DNA of 64,000 nucleotides from Karalla daura (taxonomy: Eukaryota; Chordata; Actinopteri; Chaetodontiformes; Leiognathidae). The stretch lies in the NCBI GenBank assembly GCA_029224185.1, contig CM055192.1:682001-746000 (forward strand), read 5' to 3'. The notes under the pieces were generated by a model, which saw only the letters and a list, made by a program, of their open reading frames with translations, was not told the DNA's origin and ran no database searches. Shown one piece after another: positions 22,901-43,110 of the stretch. The position numbers and the translations under genes were made by a program. Positions within the stretch are counted from its first letter, which is position 1. Every line of letters starts with the position of its first letter.

Positions 22901-23604
22901 ACCGCGCGCGGTCGGAGGCCAGAACGAAGCCGATTTGGGAGACTTGGACGTGGGCACGTTACAGGAGTGAAAAAGGGTGAAAAGGGAGAGTCGTTTCTCC
23001 GAACTCCTCGGGCCTTTTGAGACGCAAAAGCTAAATCTGCCGCTACCTACTGGATCAAACGAGGGAGGGGAGGGGGGGATAAAGGACAGAACACGATGGA
23101 ATCATCTAAGGAGTCGGCCCTCACTTTTTAGCATGCTCTCGAATACACCAACCGGACAGACAGACAGACGGACAAAATGTAACCCTATTTACAGCAGCCG
23201 ATTGGGACTTGATCATTTGCAGAGTGTATCAAAGAAAAGAAAAGAAGAGAGATTAGGTTGACGTGTTTGCTCAAGGTACGGAGAGCCAGTTCCTGGATAT
23301 ACCCATCGTCGTCGTCAGATCTTCACGATTCATTACAGTACATGTGGGTGTCGTGGCTGCTTCCGATCGGCTGGGATGGAGGTGGCGGCTGTAGTGCTGA
23401 GCCGGTGGGGAGCGTCATCGGGAGGAACACGGAGGTACCCGGGGGAGTCCTGGGGGTTTCTGGACCCGTTGTGTCCCTGGTAGCCTTGTGCAGTGCATAT
23501 GGCTTGAAGATGCTGCTCTATGCGTACGAGTCAAGGAGCCGGGAGGGTTCTGAAAGACCACGCGCCTCTCTGCCGTTCCACACTTCCACAAACAAGGGCA
23601 GCGC
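19965..23604. other. Spacer between the TREM-like gene and the rabl6 3' end
   Basis: The two genes converge here. The left part (to about 22100) is AT-rich with a CA run at about 20755-20774 and no gene I recognise. The right part (22180-22960) is strongly CpG-rich and includes a G run at 22256-22269. The rabl6 3' UTR must occupy the right end, but no canonical minus-strand poly(A) signal lies close to the stop; a candidate reads AATAAA near 21477. The long plus-strand frame from 22107 has no recognisable domain and looks compositional. Confidence 0.5.
20755..20774. repeat. (CA)n microsatellite
   Basis: A short pure CA run, with further loose CA-rich sequence around 20648-20690. Confidence 0.85.
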
Positions 23605-26072
23605 TTATAGTTCTTCGTAGTCGCCGTCCTCTCTCTTCACCAATCCCGATCCTCCGCCCAGGAAGTCCTCCAGCTCGTCCATTTCCGTTTTCTTGGTCCG
23701 GGTTTTCTTCATCTTCTTCTTCTCCTTCTCATCTCCCGTGGCAGCTTCATCTTTCTCCTTTTTCTTGTGTCTGTGTTTCTTCTTGCTCTTTTCCTCTTCC
23801 TGGAAACAAAAAGGACAAGACGCATTGGCACGCAAACAACACAGTCCGCAGAGGGGCAGAGCGCAATGTGAACAGCATCTTTACCTCCTTCCCTTTCTTC
23901 TTCTTTTTCTTCTTTTCCTTAGAGGGGTGTTTGCTCTCTTTCTCTGAAAGAAGAGCACATTCACACAACTGTCAGACTGGTGATGGTTGCAAACGGAGAA
24001 AGCTATCCCATTTTAAGTATGTCGTAACACGCTGTATGCACACTATGCAAGTTCCTTCAGTGAGCACCGGAAACTGACAACTACGACGGGGGACGATTCA
24101 TGACTTGCCTTCCTGCTCCTCACTGCTGTCTTTGGCCACAACGGCCTCCTCCTGGATGCCGAGGCCGAATAAGTCCGTATCATCCTTGTGTTTGAAAGAG
24201 ATCACAGTGGGCTTCAGAGGCTCCGGCACCTTGGCTAACTGCACGTCATCGTCGGAGAGGTCGGACAGCAGCTCGTCTCGGACCGGGAACGTATCCTGGG
24301 ACGGACAGGACATGTCACGGAAAGGAACGTCGAAAGAACACCAAGGAGATTTTTCGGAAGAGGCGGAACAGTGAAAGAGCAGTGATGCTAGAGGCAGAGT
24401 AATTCCGCAATGCAAATGACTTTTAACTAATATTGTCTTTTGACCTGATTCTATGGGCTGGGACCCTTCCGGTTTACCTTTGTTATTTTTGGTGTGTCTG
24501 ACGCTTCAGACTCAAAGTCGGGGTCATCCATGACAAAGGAAAGCATCTGCTGGGCCACGGGGGCCTCCGGGTCTGTGTCCGAGTCCTCAGCTCTGGACGG
24601 ATTTCCCTTCTTCCTGCCCTGGGGTCTGCCTGGCTGCTCTGCTGCTGGGGTTAAACTGAGGGAGATGGCTGCCGAGCTTTGGCCCCTGGGCTCGGGGGCC
24701 TTCAACACCGCCTTCGGTTTGGTGACTGCAGGCCTGAAACGATAAGAAGTGGGAGTCATTTTTAAAATACGAAGCCGTTTTCTGACAACCTCAACAAGCT
24801 GTGTTGCACAGTTTTCGACCCCCCCCCCCCCTCTTCTTTTACTTCCTTTACCACTTAGACATCATTATGTCTCATTACACCATTACTTGGATTGCCAGGA
24901 CAAATGAGGAGCTTCCAGGTGATAGCACCAAGCTTTAGTTGCATTCTTAACGTCTGTCCACAGAGGAACATGAAAAGGATAGATTCTTTACATAGAATTC
25001 GATTTGACAACGAGCCTTTCTGATTAAATACAGTTTTTTTAATGGAAAGCCAATACTCTGGTTCTTTTTCAGCCACTCCTGACAACCCGCCTTACAAGTG
25101 TCTGTACAGTCCATGACCCCGACTGCATATCAGTATCTCTTGTGCCAGCGTTTCCTTTTCATCTCGTTCTATAACTGTGTGTGAAAGGACCCAGTGGCCC
25201 CAGTGGCCCCAGTGCTCCATTCAAACATCTACAAGAAACGAACATAGAGTATTTTCATTTTAGGCTTAATCCATCATATCCTTATAAAAAAAAAAACCAA
25301 ACAAATCTCACTCTGGTTCACTGTCCAGGTCTAGTTTGTGAGAGACATCGGGGGCTGCAGGTCCCTCCTCTTCATCACTGGTCAGGATGACGTCCTTGCT
25401 GGGGGGCAGGGTCTTGGGTTGGGACAGGCCGGGCTCGGTGTCATAGGGATCCAGCTCATCTTGGAAGCCAGACACCATGGGGTTCCCTCTCGCTTCCCCG
25501 TCGCTGGAACACAGACAAAAGCAGTCGACTCGCCGCTGGCCTCGTCACTAATGGTGGCGCAACCATGCTGACCTCCTCCACACAAACAGTTAAAAGAGCT
25601 GACCTGTCGCTGTCCACGGCCAACGCTGGCCTGGCCGGTGGAGGCGCCTTGCTTTTGGAGGGGAGGCTGTCCTCCAGGAAGCTTTTATCCAGGCCCTCGT
25701 CCGGCACAAAGTCATCCACGCTCTGGACCTTGGCGGGGCAGACCGGCGCGGGCGGGTCCTCTGCGAAAACAGACACCGTGACGTGAGCCGTCGTCAAAAC
25801 GAACGCACTCGGGCTCAAATCCGTAGCGGGCACCGGCCACGGGGCGAATGCGCGCTGCCCGGCCACCGACGCGAAAGCCACCCCGAGGGAGTGAAGTCAC
25901 GCGACGCCCGGGAGGCGAGCGGTCCTCGGGATTTCTGAAATGCCACGCGTCTTGTGACCTGTCGCTATACGTTTGGGGGGGGGGGTTCCTGTCACGGTTG
26001 AATAATCCACTCAGCAGCTCCAAAGAATACATGAAACCAAAGGCAAAGTCTATTAAGATAAACCTCTGGTCT

Positions 26073-26146
<74 letters not shown>

Positions 26147-26203
26147 TACATATATATGTATATATATATATATACATACATATATACATATATATAAATA
26201 TAT

Positions 26204-26239
<36 letters not shown>

Positions 26240-27158
26240 TCACACACATATATATATATATATTATATGTATTAGTAGTTAATCATATATTTATTGTTAT
26301 TCATAAATACACCAGACTGTTATGAAACAAGCTAAAACACTAATACAAATAAAAACCTCATAAAATGATGATTTCAACTTTTTAAGGGCCTGAGCTGAAT
26401 GATCAGCTTTCATTACTTTTCAGGCCACTGTGGACACCCCTCAAGTAGAAGTGAGGGGGCTCGATCCTGTCGTCAAACAATGCCTCCGACGCTATTCCAC
26501 GAGGCCGGCGGGGGGGGGGGGGGGGACCGTATCAACACGACCAGGTCACCCAGGGTGAGGAGCCGTACCTGGAGGGGCGGCGGAGCTGTCGGCAGCGGGC
26601 GAGGAGCCGAACCAGCGGGAGATGAAGCTGCGCTTCTGCGGGCCAGAGCCCGCCACCGACTGGAGGTGCTCGGGGGACTGGGCCGACGGCGCGGGCTCGG
26701 TGGGCGAGGCGCCGGCGCTGGCCGCCACCGCCGCCGGGGGCGGGGGGGGGCGCAGACGCCGGCGCGCAGGGCGACTGCGGCAGCGCCTGCGGGGGCTGCG
26801 GGGTGCTGGGGCTGGAGCTGCCGGTGGAGGCCCCGCTGGGAGGGACGATGGGGGACTGGGAGCCCGAGGAGGGGCTCTGGCCGTTGGCAGGACCCGGGGA
26901 GCCGTAGCCCTTACTGCGGGACTCCAGGTTCTCCAGGAAGCTGCGGGGAATCACAACAGGGCTGCTTACTATCCCTCCTGAGCCGGGAGAGACATAGACG
27001 TTTCAATCGTCTTGACGTCATCCTGGACTCCATCAGAGGAAACGCTCTTCGCTTTCTCTCCGTCAGCTCAGCACCTGGGTAACCTCTCAGGTATATGTGG
27101 ATTTGTGCAGCACAAAATGTGACTCGTTTCGTCTTCAGTTTCTGTGTACCAGTGCGCT

Positions 27159-27193
<35 letters not shown>

Positions 27194-30100
27194 AAAAGAA
27201 GGCTGCACATACATGTCGTAGTTTTGATCTTCAGTCTCCTGCTGGACACAGAGCTCCTCCAGGGTAGCGTCCATGTCCAGCTGGTTGGTCTCCAGCTGCC
27301 TCAGGAGTGTCTCTCTCTGTGTGCAAAGACAGATAGAAGATAAGGGAAGAGAGACGCGCACGCATGCAACATCCTCCCCGGACCTGTCTCAACTAGATTT
27401 TAAAACGGTAAATTAGGCTTTACGAAGTCGACAGCTGAGCAACTTACACAAAGCTCCTGTTTTAGTCCGCACATATTAATCGGCTGGTCGGACTAACACG
27501 TCCACTGCATCAGTGTATGTGTGGAGAAAATATCACTTTTTACCTAGGATCTGTACCAGTTTATTTTGACTTTTGCCTTGGATCTATGTGATCTAAAGTG
27601 ACAAGGACAACTTGTGCTCGGTCAGCTCATAAGAATGGGATCTCACGATTGTTTTTCTCCCGATCCACATGAAATTACAAAGATTCAAAATGCTGTTACC
27701 GGGTCGAAACACCAACCTGTAGCTGCAGGAAGGGAATGTTGAAAAACCTGTGCAGATATTTCAAACCGAACCCATTCTTCATCGAGGACTCCGCATAGTG
27801 GATATAAGATGATCCCATTGGTCTGCAAAACATAGTAAAACATAGAAAGAAAAGAATGTAGAGAGTATAACTACCTGTAACTATCTTTTAGAAGAATGAC
27901 TGACATTTGTAGGTTCCCTTACATGTTACAGCTGGTTTGATCAGGTTTTTATAATCTTGAAGAGCACCCCAAAGAACATCAGATACGGCTAGCAGCGTTT
28001 CCTTTACACATGCTTTTCTTTCAAACGTCCCATAAAAAGGACAGCAAAATTGGGTGTACTGCATGTATACAACTGCTGTTCATCTCAATGGTCATTTCTT
28101 TTTATTTTAAAGCATTTTCTATCTCCATATTTTTCTATCCAACTGGACCTTCTCAGCTGACTTAAGAGGAGTCTCTTCGGTTAGAGCTACTCTCATTTCC
28201 GGGGTTCACCATTCGGAGTCCTATCCAAGGGGTGCGCCGATTCGCAGGTTGATTTTTTTTACAGAATCGATGATTGTCTGATTCTTGTATGTGAACGTGA
28301 TCTTGATCTCATGGTGCGTTTGAGGCAACCCCTGACTCGTGCTTTTCCTGACGCGTAAGTCACGACATGTGACTTTGTAGCATTCCAGGCAAGTTGCACT
28401 CGAGAAGAGAGATGAATCATGTGAGGTAGGCTACGCCCATTTCTGCCAATGATTTTTTTTGCGCAAAATGGCGAAACCTGGAGGACCTACTTCTTCTTCT
28501 TTTTTTTTTTTTTTACGGCCCTTGGGATTTTGTCCAAACTGCGAGAAACATGGCACATATACGCTTCAGCTGGAGTTGAACAGTGTGAAAAGAATTTGAT
28601 TTGCTTATGTTATTTATAAACAAAAATGAGCAAGTCAGCATTTCAGCGGCCTTTAGGAGGCGTCTCGAATATGGGAAATTTCTACCTCTTAAACTGATTT
28701 CGACATATTATTTATATCATATTTATATTATGTGCCATAAAAATAATGTTTGAGTCAAGTCATTGTGCTTTCAAATAACCTGCTTTTCAAGAAAATGAGA
28801 GCTGTTGTGCACTTATTTTCAGCAAATAAAAACACAGCTGTATTATATACACATACATATAGATAATATTTACATATAATACATAGACACAACTTGTTTC
28901 TTCTTTCTGCTCTTCTTCCTGCAGGCTTTCTTGCACTGTGCTCACACACTTCACATTTTCACTTCCAGCACCCATGACTCTGCACACTCCATAGCATGGT
29001 GTACGACGCAGATGCAACCTCTGTGCATATTAAGATGGTGTAACAGTCGACTGCAACTGATCCTATCAAGCAACTGTGCAGATAGGCAGAGCTCTTCTAG
29101 GGTTGTTGTTTTTTTTTTTTAGAGAGAAGTCTACCTGTTGAGTCCGGCAATCAGGTCTCTTATATCGTCTGGGAGGATCACGCGGTGTTCGCCCATGTCT
29201 CGGTGGTTTCCCAACACACACACTGGCACATGGGTGGGCACTTTGGGCAGTTCTCTCAGGATGTAATTAAAAGTCCTGGGGGTGACAAAAAAACAACATG
29301 GATATGTGACCTCAAAAAATAAATGACCAATGTAAATAAATGAGTGATTATTTTGCTTGAATTGGAGACACACACACACACACACACACACACTACATCA
29401 AGCATCAAATTAGGAAATCTAATAGCTTTCCTTGCTTTCCCTTTGAATGTCCAAAATGACAGTAAGAAACATACAGAATCCATACTTTCAGTGTCAAAAA
29501 GTATTTAAATCGGTAGGTAGCAAATTTACCAACAAACATTGAACCACTTTCTGGTCCTCTATGTCGCCCCAGGCAAGTGACCAGTGGAAACTCTCAGCTC
29601 TCAGGCAACATGGAGACTCTCTGAAACACTATCTGTCCATGCATATTGTAACATCGGAGCTCAGCGAAGAGTCGGAGGCGCAGTCTTACCACTGCTTGGT
29701 AATGTCAAACATCATGATGACTCCGTTGCAGTTCTTGTACACGTCCAGGAACTCTGCATCCAGGGCCACCTCATCCGACTACCGCGCCGTGATACACATA
29801 TTATATTAAACAATTGTATTCAACAGGCAGTGCAGACGAAAGAAAAACCCAGTGTAAGACCAGCAAATAACCTGTGCGACAATCACCTCTTGAGGCTCAT
29901 TCTCCAGTTTCAGATTTTCTCCACGTCTTTTACCTTTGCCTGAATGAAAAATGATAAAAAAAGAAAAAGGGTCAGTTGAACAAACCTCATCATAAGCTTG
30001 CCTCTCTATGGGATGGTTAAAGGGGTGGTTAAAGCAAGCAGAGCAGAACAGCTGCTTTCTTTTCTTGCGCACGAGCAACTCGCAGTCTAATTCTATCACA

Positions 30101-31211
30101 CATATCGTCCTTAAGAAAACACACGTATAACTCTGAGCAAGCGGGTAACTGAGTGAGTGAGTGGTTTAGAGTGAAAAACGGGGAAACCCACAGCAAACGG
30201 GCGAGCTAGGTTTCTACACACTGCGGTGGCGCTCACCTGCACCTTCAGGAAGAGGATATTTTTGGCCTGAGATGAATGCGAGAGAGGTGTAAAATTGACA
30301 TCAGCGACGTGGAGGAGGAAGCAAACTAGTACGCGTGCATCTGACCGCCATGGCCTACTGCGGCAGGCCGACCGTTGCTGGAGAGAGCGCGACTTCTTGC
30401 ACCGAGGTAGGCACACTCACCTTTGTCCACCACGTCCCACACCTCCACTTTTACCACGTCGTCGGTAGCTAAGGGGGGACAAAAAATTGCGTTCGTTATT
30501 CATGTTCGTGGGTCCAAAAAGGGAGATCTGGAACGTGCAGGTCGTCGCGACTAGCAAGCATCCGGCGACTTCGTGTTCTCGGGGCGGCGACAGGAAAGGA
30601 TTCAGACCGTACAGGACTACCAACGCAAACACAGGACAGCTTCTCGACTAGCTGGCTAGCCCAGGCTAAATCTGGAGGCACACTTCATTTTTTTTACCTT
30701 GGTATGGAGCCACTGCAATAAATCAGCAAGGCATGCATAGTGATATGAAATATTCATTAAAACGGAAACATAGCCAGTGTAGTGGGGCAGAGATAAATGT
30801 CACCATATCGTCTGCAGCCGACACAAGTTACAGCGACTTACTTTTGTAATTCCAGTGGATACTTGTGGCTTGGATCTCCTGAGTAGGCAAGTACTCCTCC
30901 ACGAACTTCTTACCCTGCAACCGATGCCACAGAGTGCTTTTTCCAGTGTTTCGATCTCCTCGGATTACAATTTTCACTTGAGAAGGAAAGAAAAAATGTC
31001 TGTCAACTTCAACGAGCAACGTTTTCGAAATGGGGTCTCTACAACGGCGGGAAAGTGCATTCTGTTGGCTGCAGGGCTTACTATTATACTGAACCCCTTT
31101 GGCAAAGCGTCGCTGCAAACTTTGGTTCATGGACTGCAGGCCAGCGGGGATGTTCTTGTCCCTGAGCTGCCCTGGCTCAGATCCCACCAGCTTCTTGAGT
31201 GCGGAAAACAT
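23605..31211 (-). CDS. rabl6: Rab-like GTPase RABL6 (PARF), 15 coding exons
   Basis: RABL6 is an atypical Ras-superfamily GTPase with a long C-terminal region, linked to cell proliferation. Exons are 31211-31082, 30976-30842, 30468-30421, 29939-29887, 29778-29690, 29275-29135, 27822-27717, 27316-27213, 26940-26569, 25760-25604, 25503-25312, 24733-24478, 24295-24109, 23943-23885 and 23799-23605. About 740 codons; human has 729. The N terminus (MFSALKKLVGS), P-loop GDRNTGKST near residue 50, VKVEVWDVVDK, GNHRDMGEH (NKxD position) and ETNQLDMDATLEEL are near-identical to human. The tail has AQQMLSFVMDDPDFESE, DLFGLG, a long lysine-rich stretch and terminal DYEEL. Exon 26940-26569 has a one-base frame conflict at a C9 run. 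The intron after 24109 has a GC donor. Fish may carry two rabl6 paralogues; I cannot say which this is. Confidence 0.93.
26087..26262. repeat. (CA)n/(TA)n compound microsatellite in a rabl6 intron
   Basis: A short CA run, then long alternating TA with atacata interruptions, then cacacacaca. It lies between the exons ending at 26569 and starting at 25760. Confidence 0.9.
26508..26525. repeat. G-run in a rabl6 intron
   Basis: A run of about 17 guanines on the plus strand, roughly 45 bases past the donor side of the exon 26940-26569. It is one of several G/C homopolymers in this gene. Confidence 0.8.
27159..27191. repeat. 33-base G homopolymer in a rabl6 intron
   Basis: Thirty-three consecutive guanines start about 20 bases downstream (transcript sense) of the donor of exon 27316-27213. 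On the transcript this is poly-C; the other strand could form a G-quadruplex. Runs of this length are unusual and also typical of assembly uncertainty. Confidence 0.9.
30698..30712 (-). other. rabl6: Candidate 15-nt optional rabl6 microexon
   Basis: Between the exons ending at 30842 and starting at 30468, the minus strand reads TTTATTGCAG, then 15 bases, then GTAAAA. Inserting the 15 bases keeps frame and adds five residues (KMAPYQA instead of KT) just after the Walker-A-proximal segment. The exons also join perfectly without it, matching human RABL6, so it would be an alternative exon. Confidence 0.45.
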
Positions 31212-32460
31212 CTTGGCTTCGCGAGTTGGATGTGGTGGGGCGCAAAGTCACTGTGGGACTCCCTCGGCAATCTGTCACACGAGACCTGATGAGGCTGAAG
31301 AGCGACTCCTGATGACAAAGGAAATTAGGTGCCCATGCTCAGAAGCGCATATGATGCCACATTACAACACACGGACAGAGGTTCAAATGAGATCTCTTAA
31401 GCTCCATTGGATGTGCTTGCTTGCCAGTGTGGAGCAACTACTGTCACCTAAGAAGAGTAATATAACTGTAAGGCAGTTTCCGAGGATGAAATGAGTGTCT
31501 GACTGGTCCCATTCCTTGGTTTAACGGAATCAAACTCACTAAGGTGACTACGCTCTTTAGATCTATCTATATTGGTATGAGCTTGGTTCGGATTTGCATC
31601 CGAGTTGAACAGTGAATAAACGTATCGTGTATTCATTTGGATGGCTGATCAAGCCAAATCTGCACAATCGTGAGATGTTTGTCAAACCAAATGACGGATC
31701 AAGAAAGCAATCAGCAAGCTGGGTCTCTCAGTCGTTGTCCACTACGTTTTGTACGATGACATAGAGACTCTGACATGAAATTATGGTCTCGGATTTTCTG
31801 CCCACGACTCTCTTTTGGGATACAACAAATGCAGCTGCATTTTGTTTAATAATTAAATAAATGCCACGCTGACACGACGGAGGATACTGGGGCCTTATTA
31901 GATGACGTGGTTAAGTTTAATTGAAAACTGACAACTTGAGGCATTGGCAGGTGACTAGGGGTTCATAAATGGAATGCTGCGGCCGTGCCGATGCTGGTGA
32001 AGGATTGGCATATCCAGGCTCGTCCGTGAAATCCTAACTGTGAGCCGATACTGTGCTCCTCCGGCTTATTAATATTAAACAATCACTATCGAAATTGGCG
32101 TCGTCATTTGCCTCCAGTTGACGATCGTCGCGGCATTCTGAGGTCGATCTCAAACTCGGAACCGAGCGGTCACCACAACGCGACCGAATGAATGAATGAA
32201 TGATGTGGAAGGGGTGAATTTTCCCTTCCAACACTGTCCAGTTAGCGTTAGCTGCCAATGCTACTAGCTCGGTGGAGAAGTTCACCGTGCCAGCAAAGCC
32301 AAAGCGGAACGGGGGCTTAACACTCGGATGTCAGGGCAAACGGAGCCAGGCGACAGCGCCGAGCAGGGACGGGGGCTCGGTTCGTTACCTACCCTGGCCG
32401 ACAGAGAACGTTATGCTCCGGCTCGGCGCGAGCTAACACCAGCGATCCACATCAAATTAG
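31212..32460 (-). promoter_or_regulatory. rabl6: rabl6 5' UTR and promoter region
   Basis: Immediately before the rabl6 ATG the minus strand reads GCCAAGATG. About 1.2 kb further right, GC-rich sequence ends in GGCCAGG|GTAGGTAACG near 32391, a plausible donor of a 5' non-coding exon. CpG density is high at 32270-32640. I infer a 5' UTR intron; its acceptor was not fixed, but a CATCAG in transcript sense near 31292 is one option. Confidence 0.4.
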
Positions 32461-33603
32461 CTTAGCTTTCTCATCTGTGCTCGGTGACAGGGAACGCAGT
32501 AACGCCGCCTCCTCCCGCCCGACATCAGCGACAAAAAAAACAACACTATTTAACGAGATCGAGAACCGTAGGCCGACATCTCTCTCTCAATCCGTCGGTC
32601 AGGTCTCCATCCCGACGGTCCTGCCGAAGCGACATTCCTCCGCAAAAAAAAAAGAAGCCGTGACCACGACCCAGCGTCAAGCCCGCCGTGTGCTGTCAAG
32701 CGCACACTTCCCTTTGCGCTTTCAAAATAAAGCGTTTCGGCAAGCCCGGACGGAGGTTAAAAAAAAGAAGAAAAAGGCTGAGCTGGTTGATGTGGAAGAT
32801 GGGTGGGCGCACACACATACACACACGAACACGCTGCCACTCCTGTCGAATTGGTACTACTTGGTAGACCTCATTGTGTTGAAAAGTTTGGTTAAAATAG
32901 ATACATGTGCATAAGCAGGAACATCACAAAGGTTGTTACAGTGTTAAAATAAAAGCAGAATATGTCATATTTGTGGGTATTTATGGGCTGGGCAGCCTAA
33001 GCTGCCGGGACCCCACTGTTTTGCTGCATGTTTTTTTTTCTTTCTTCTTGTTCAATCCTACATCTCATGTGTAAAATGACCAAACTTTTTTTTTTTTTTT
33101 TTTTACAAAGGTCCAATAAGTGGTTTATGTTAAAACATTTAAAAATCAACCATATGTGCTACAGAGACATGACTGATAAGATGATTATTCCCTAATGTAT
33201 TACTCTTTATGAAATAAAGAGGTGGACTGGGATAATGAAGATAAATGATCTTTTCAAAACAAGAAACAAGCGAAAATTGTTTTTTTTGAAAAAACAGTGT
33301 TCCTCCTTTTGGAACTCATACCCCTAAAGTATTGTTTTTCTCTTTTACTTAGTCTCCAGTACATCAGTACAGTATAGATGATCGATGTTGTAAGTAGACA
33401 TACTGTATAATTTTATAATAATCAAAGAATGAATGTTTGTGTTCTATTTGAATGTATGGTGTAGAATGGACAATTGGAAAGCAGTAGCAACAGTAACCAT
33501 GGTGAGGAACTGAATCAACTGAAACTTGAAAACTTGAAACAGCACTGTTTCTCATTAATGTAAGTTTACAGTGAATAGTTATCTGGATTGATTACAAACA
33601 AAA
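32461..33603. other. Spacer between divergent rabl6 and ccdc183
   Basis: The genes point away from each other. The left third is GC-rich and promoter-like, while the remainder is AT-rich with poly-T runs near 33087-33104. No coding segment is recognised. The GC-rich part could act as a shared promoter, although ccdc183 translation starts about 1 kb to the right. Confidence 0.5.
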
Positions 33604-41930
<8,327 letters not shown>

Positions 41931-42919
41931 CACCCACAGCACTGAAATAAGAAAAACAACAAGATTGAGCAACAACTCTGTCAACTGCTTGTTTGATTGT
42001 CACTGGCCCACAATAGACCATATGAGTAAGGTTTGGAAACAGAGGTCTGCTGTAGCCTATCTCTGTAATGATGGGATTAAGAACACTCCATGCACAGGTC
42101 TCCTATCCAACACAGAGCACACACACCATTCACTGTCACTCTCACACTAAGGGATTATTTCAAGTCATCAATCAACAACATTTGCGCTTGCATGTTTTTA
42201 GACAGTGAAAAGAACACTGCAGCAGTGACTGAAAACTTGGCCTGATGTGGCACTCAAAGCAAGAACCTTATTGGTGAAAATGGAATTGATTATGCCTTTA
42301 TTCATGCTACAACGGGAAAATTCAAAGGTACCCTTGACCCACACAGCCACCATGCACTCAATGCCTCCTCCCATGGATTTAAGGTTGAACCTTAAGGTTT
42401 AAATTGGCGTAGCTTCTTTTGCACCAGTAGGTGGAAGCATTATGCTACTAATGTGAGAAGAGTCAATAATCCTGGCGTTTTTGTTAAAAGAAATGAAGGA
42501 TGCATAGACTCCCAGCTGGTTGACCATTAATCCATCCATCCATTATCTTGGTATGTACCCAACTGTGTCAGAGGGCGATACCCCCCATCCAGATTTTGCA
42601 TGGGCATCTACACTTAAAGTCAGTCAAGGGACTGACCAAGTCAGAGAAGCATGGGAAGAACCACTGGAAACACCCCGCTGGCCCCAAGAACTGCCCGACC
42701 TCCTTTTTTGACCTCGGCCTTGGGCAGACAACATTTCCCACCCTCTAACAATTTCCACCCCTGAGCAATACGCAACTATCAATCAAACGAAAGAAAACAA
42801 AATAATCTAGAACAAACAGCGGCTGGTAGTAATGACATGGTCCCACAGATGTCTAGCTCTGGTAGAAAATACAAACACATAAGCTCAAAGCATGGTCCTA
42901 AAGCTTGTTTGATTGGCCA

Positions 42920-43110
42920 TATCTGGTACATAAATTACCTGGCTGTGCTCCCTGCACGTCTGCGTGCACCTTGCTTCTGGGGCAGATTGTTGTTGATGTT
43001 TTCCTTAATTAGGTTCAGCATCCCTAACAGCGTCCTGCCAAACAAAAACTCAAAGGGAGAAAATCCGGTGGAGGCCTTTATGAGTATGTGCCTTGTGTGG
43101 TGGTGTGTTG
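42920..43110 (-). mobile_element. Integrase-like fragment of an LTR retrotransposon
   Basis: The minus strand encodes ASTGFSPFEFLFGRTLLG followed by MLNLIKENINNN. The phrase TGFSPFEL(L/F)(Y/F)GR is typical of the end of the integrase core in Gypsy-type elements. Only about 60 codons are open, with no protease, reverse transcriptase or LTR seen, so this is a decayed remnant. Confidence 0.6.
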
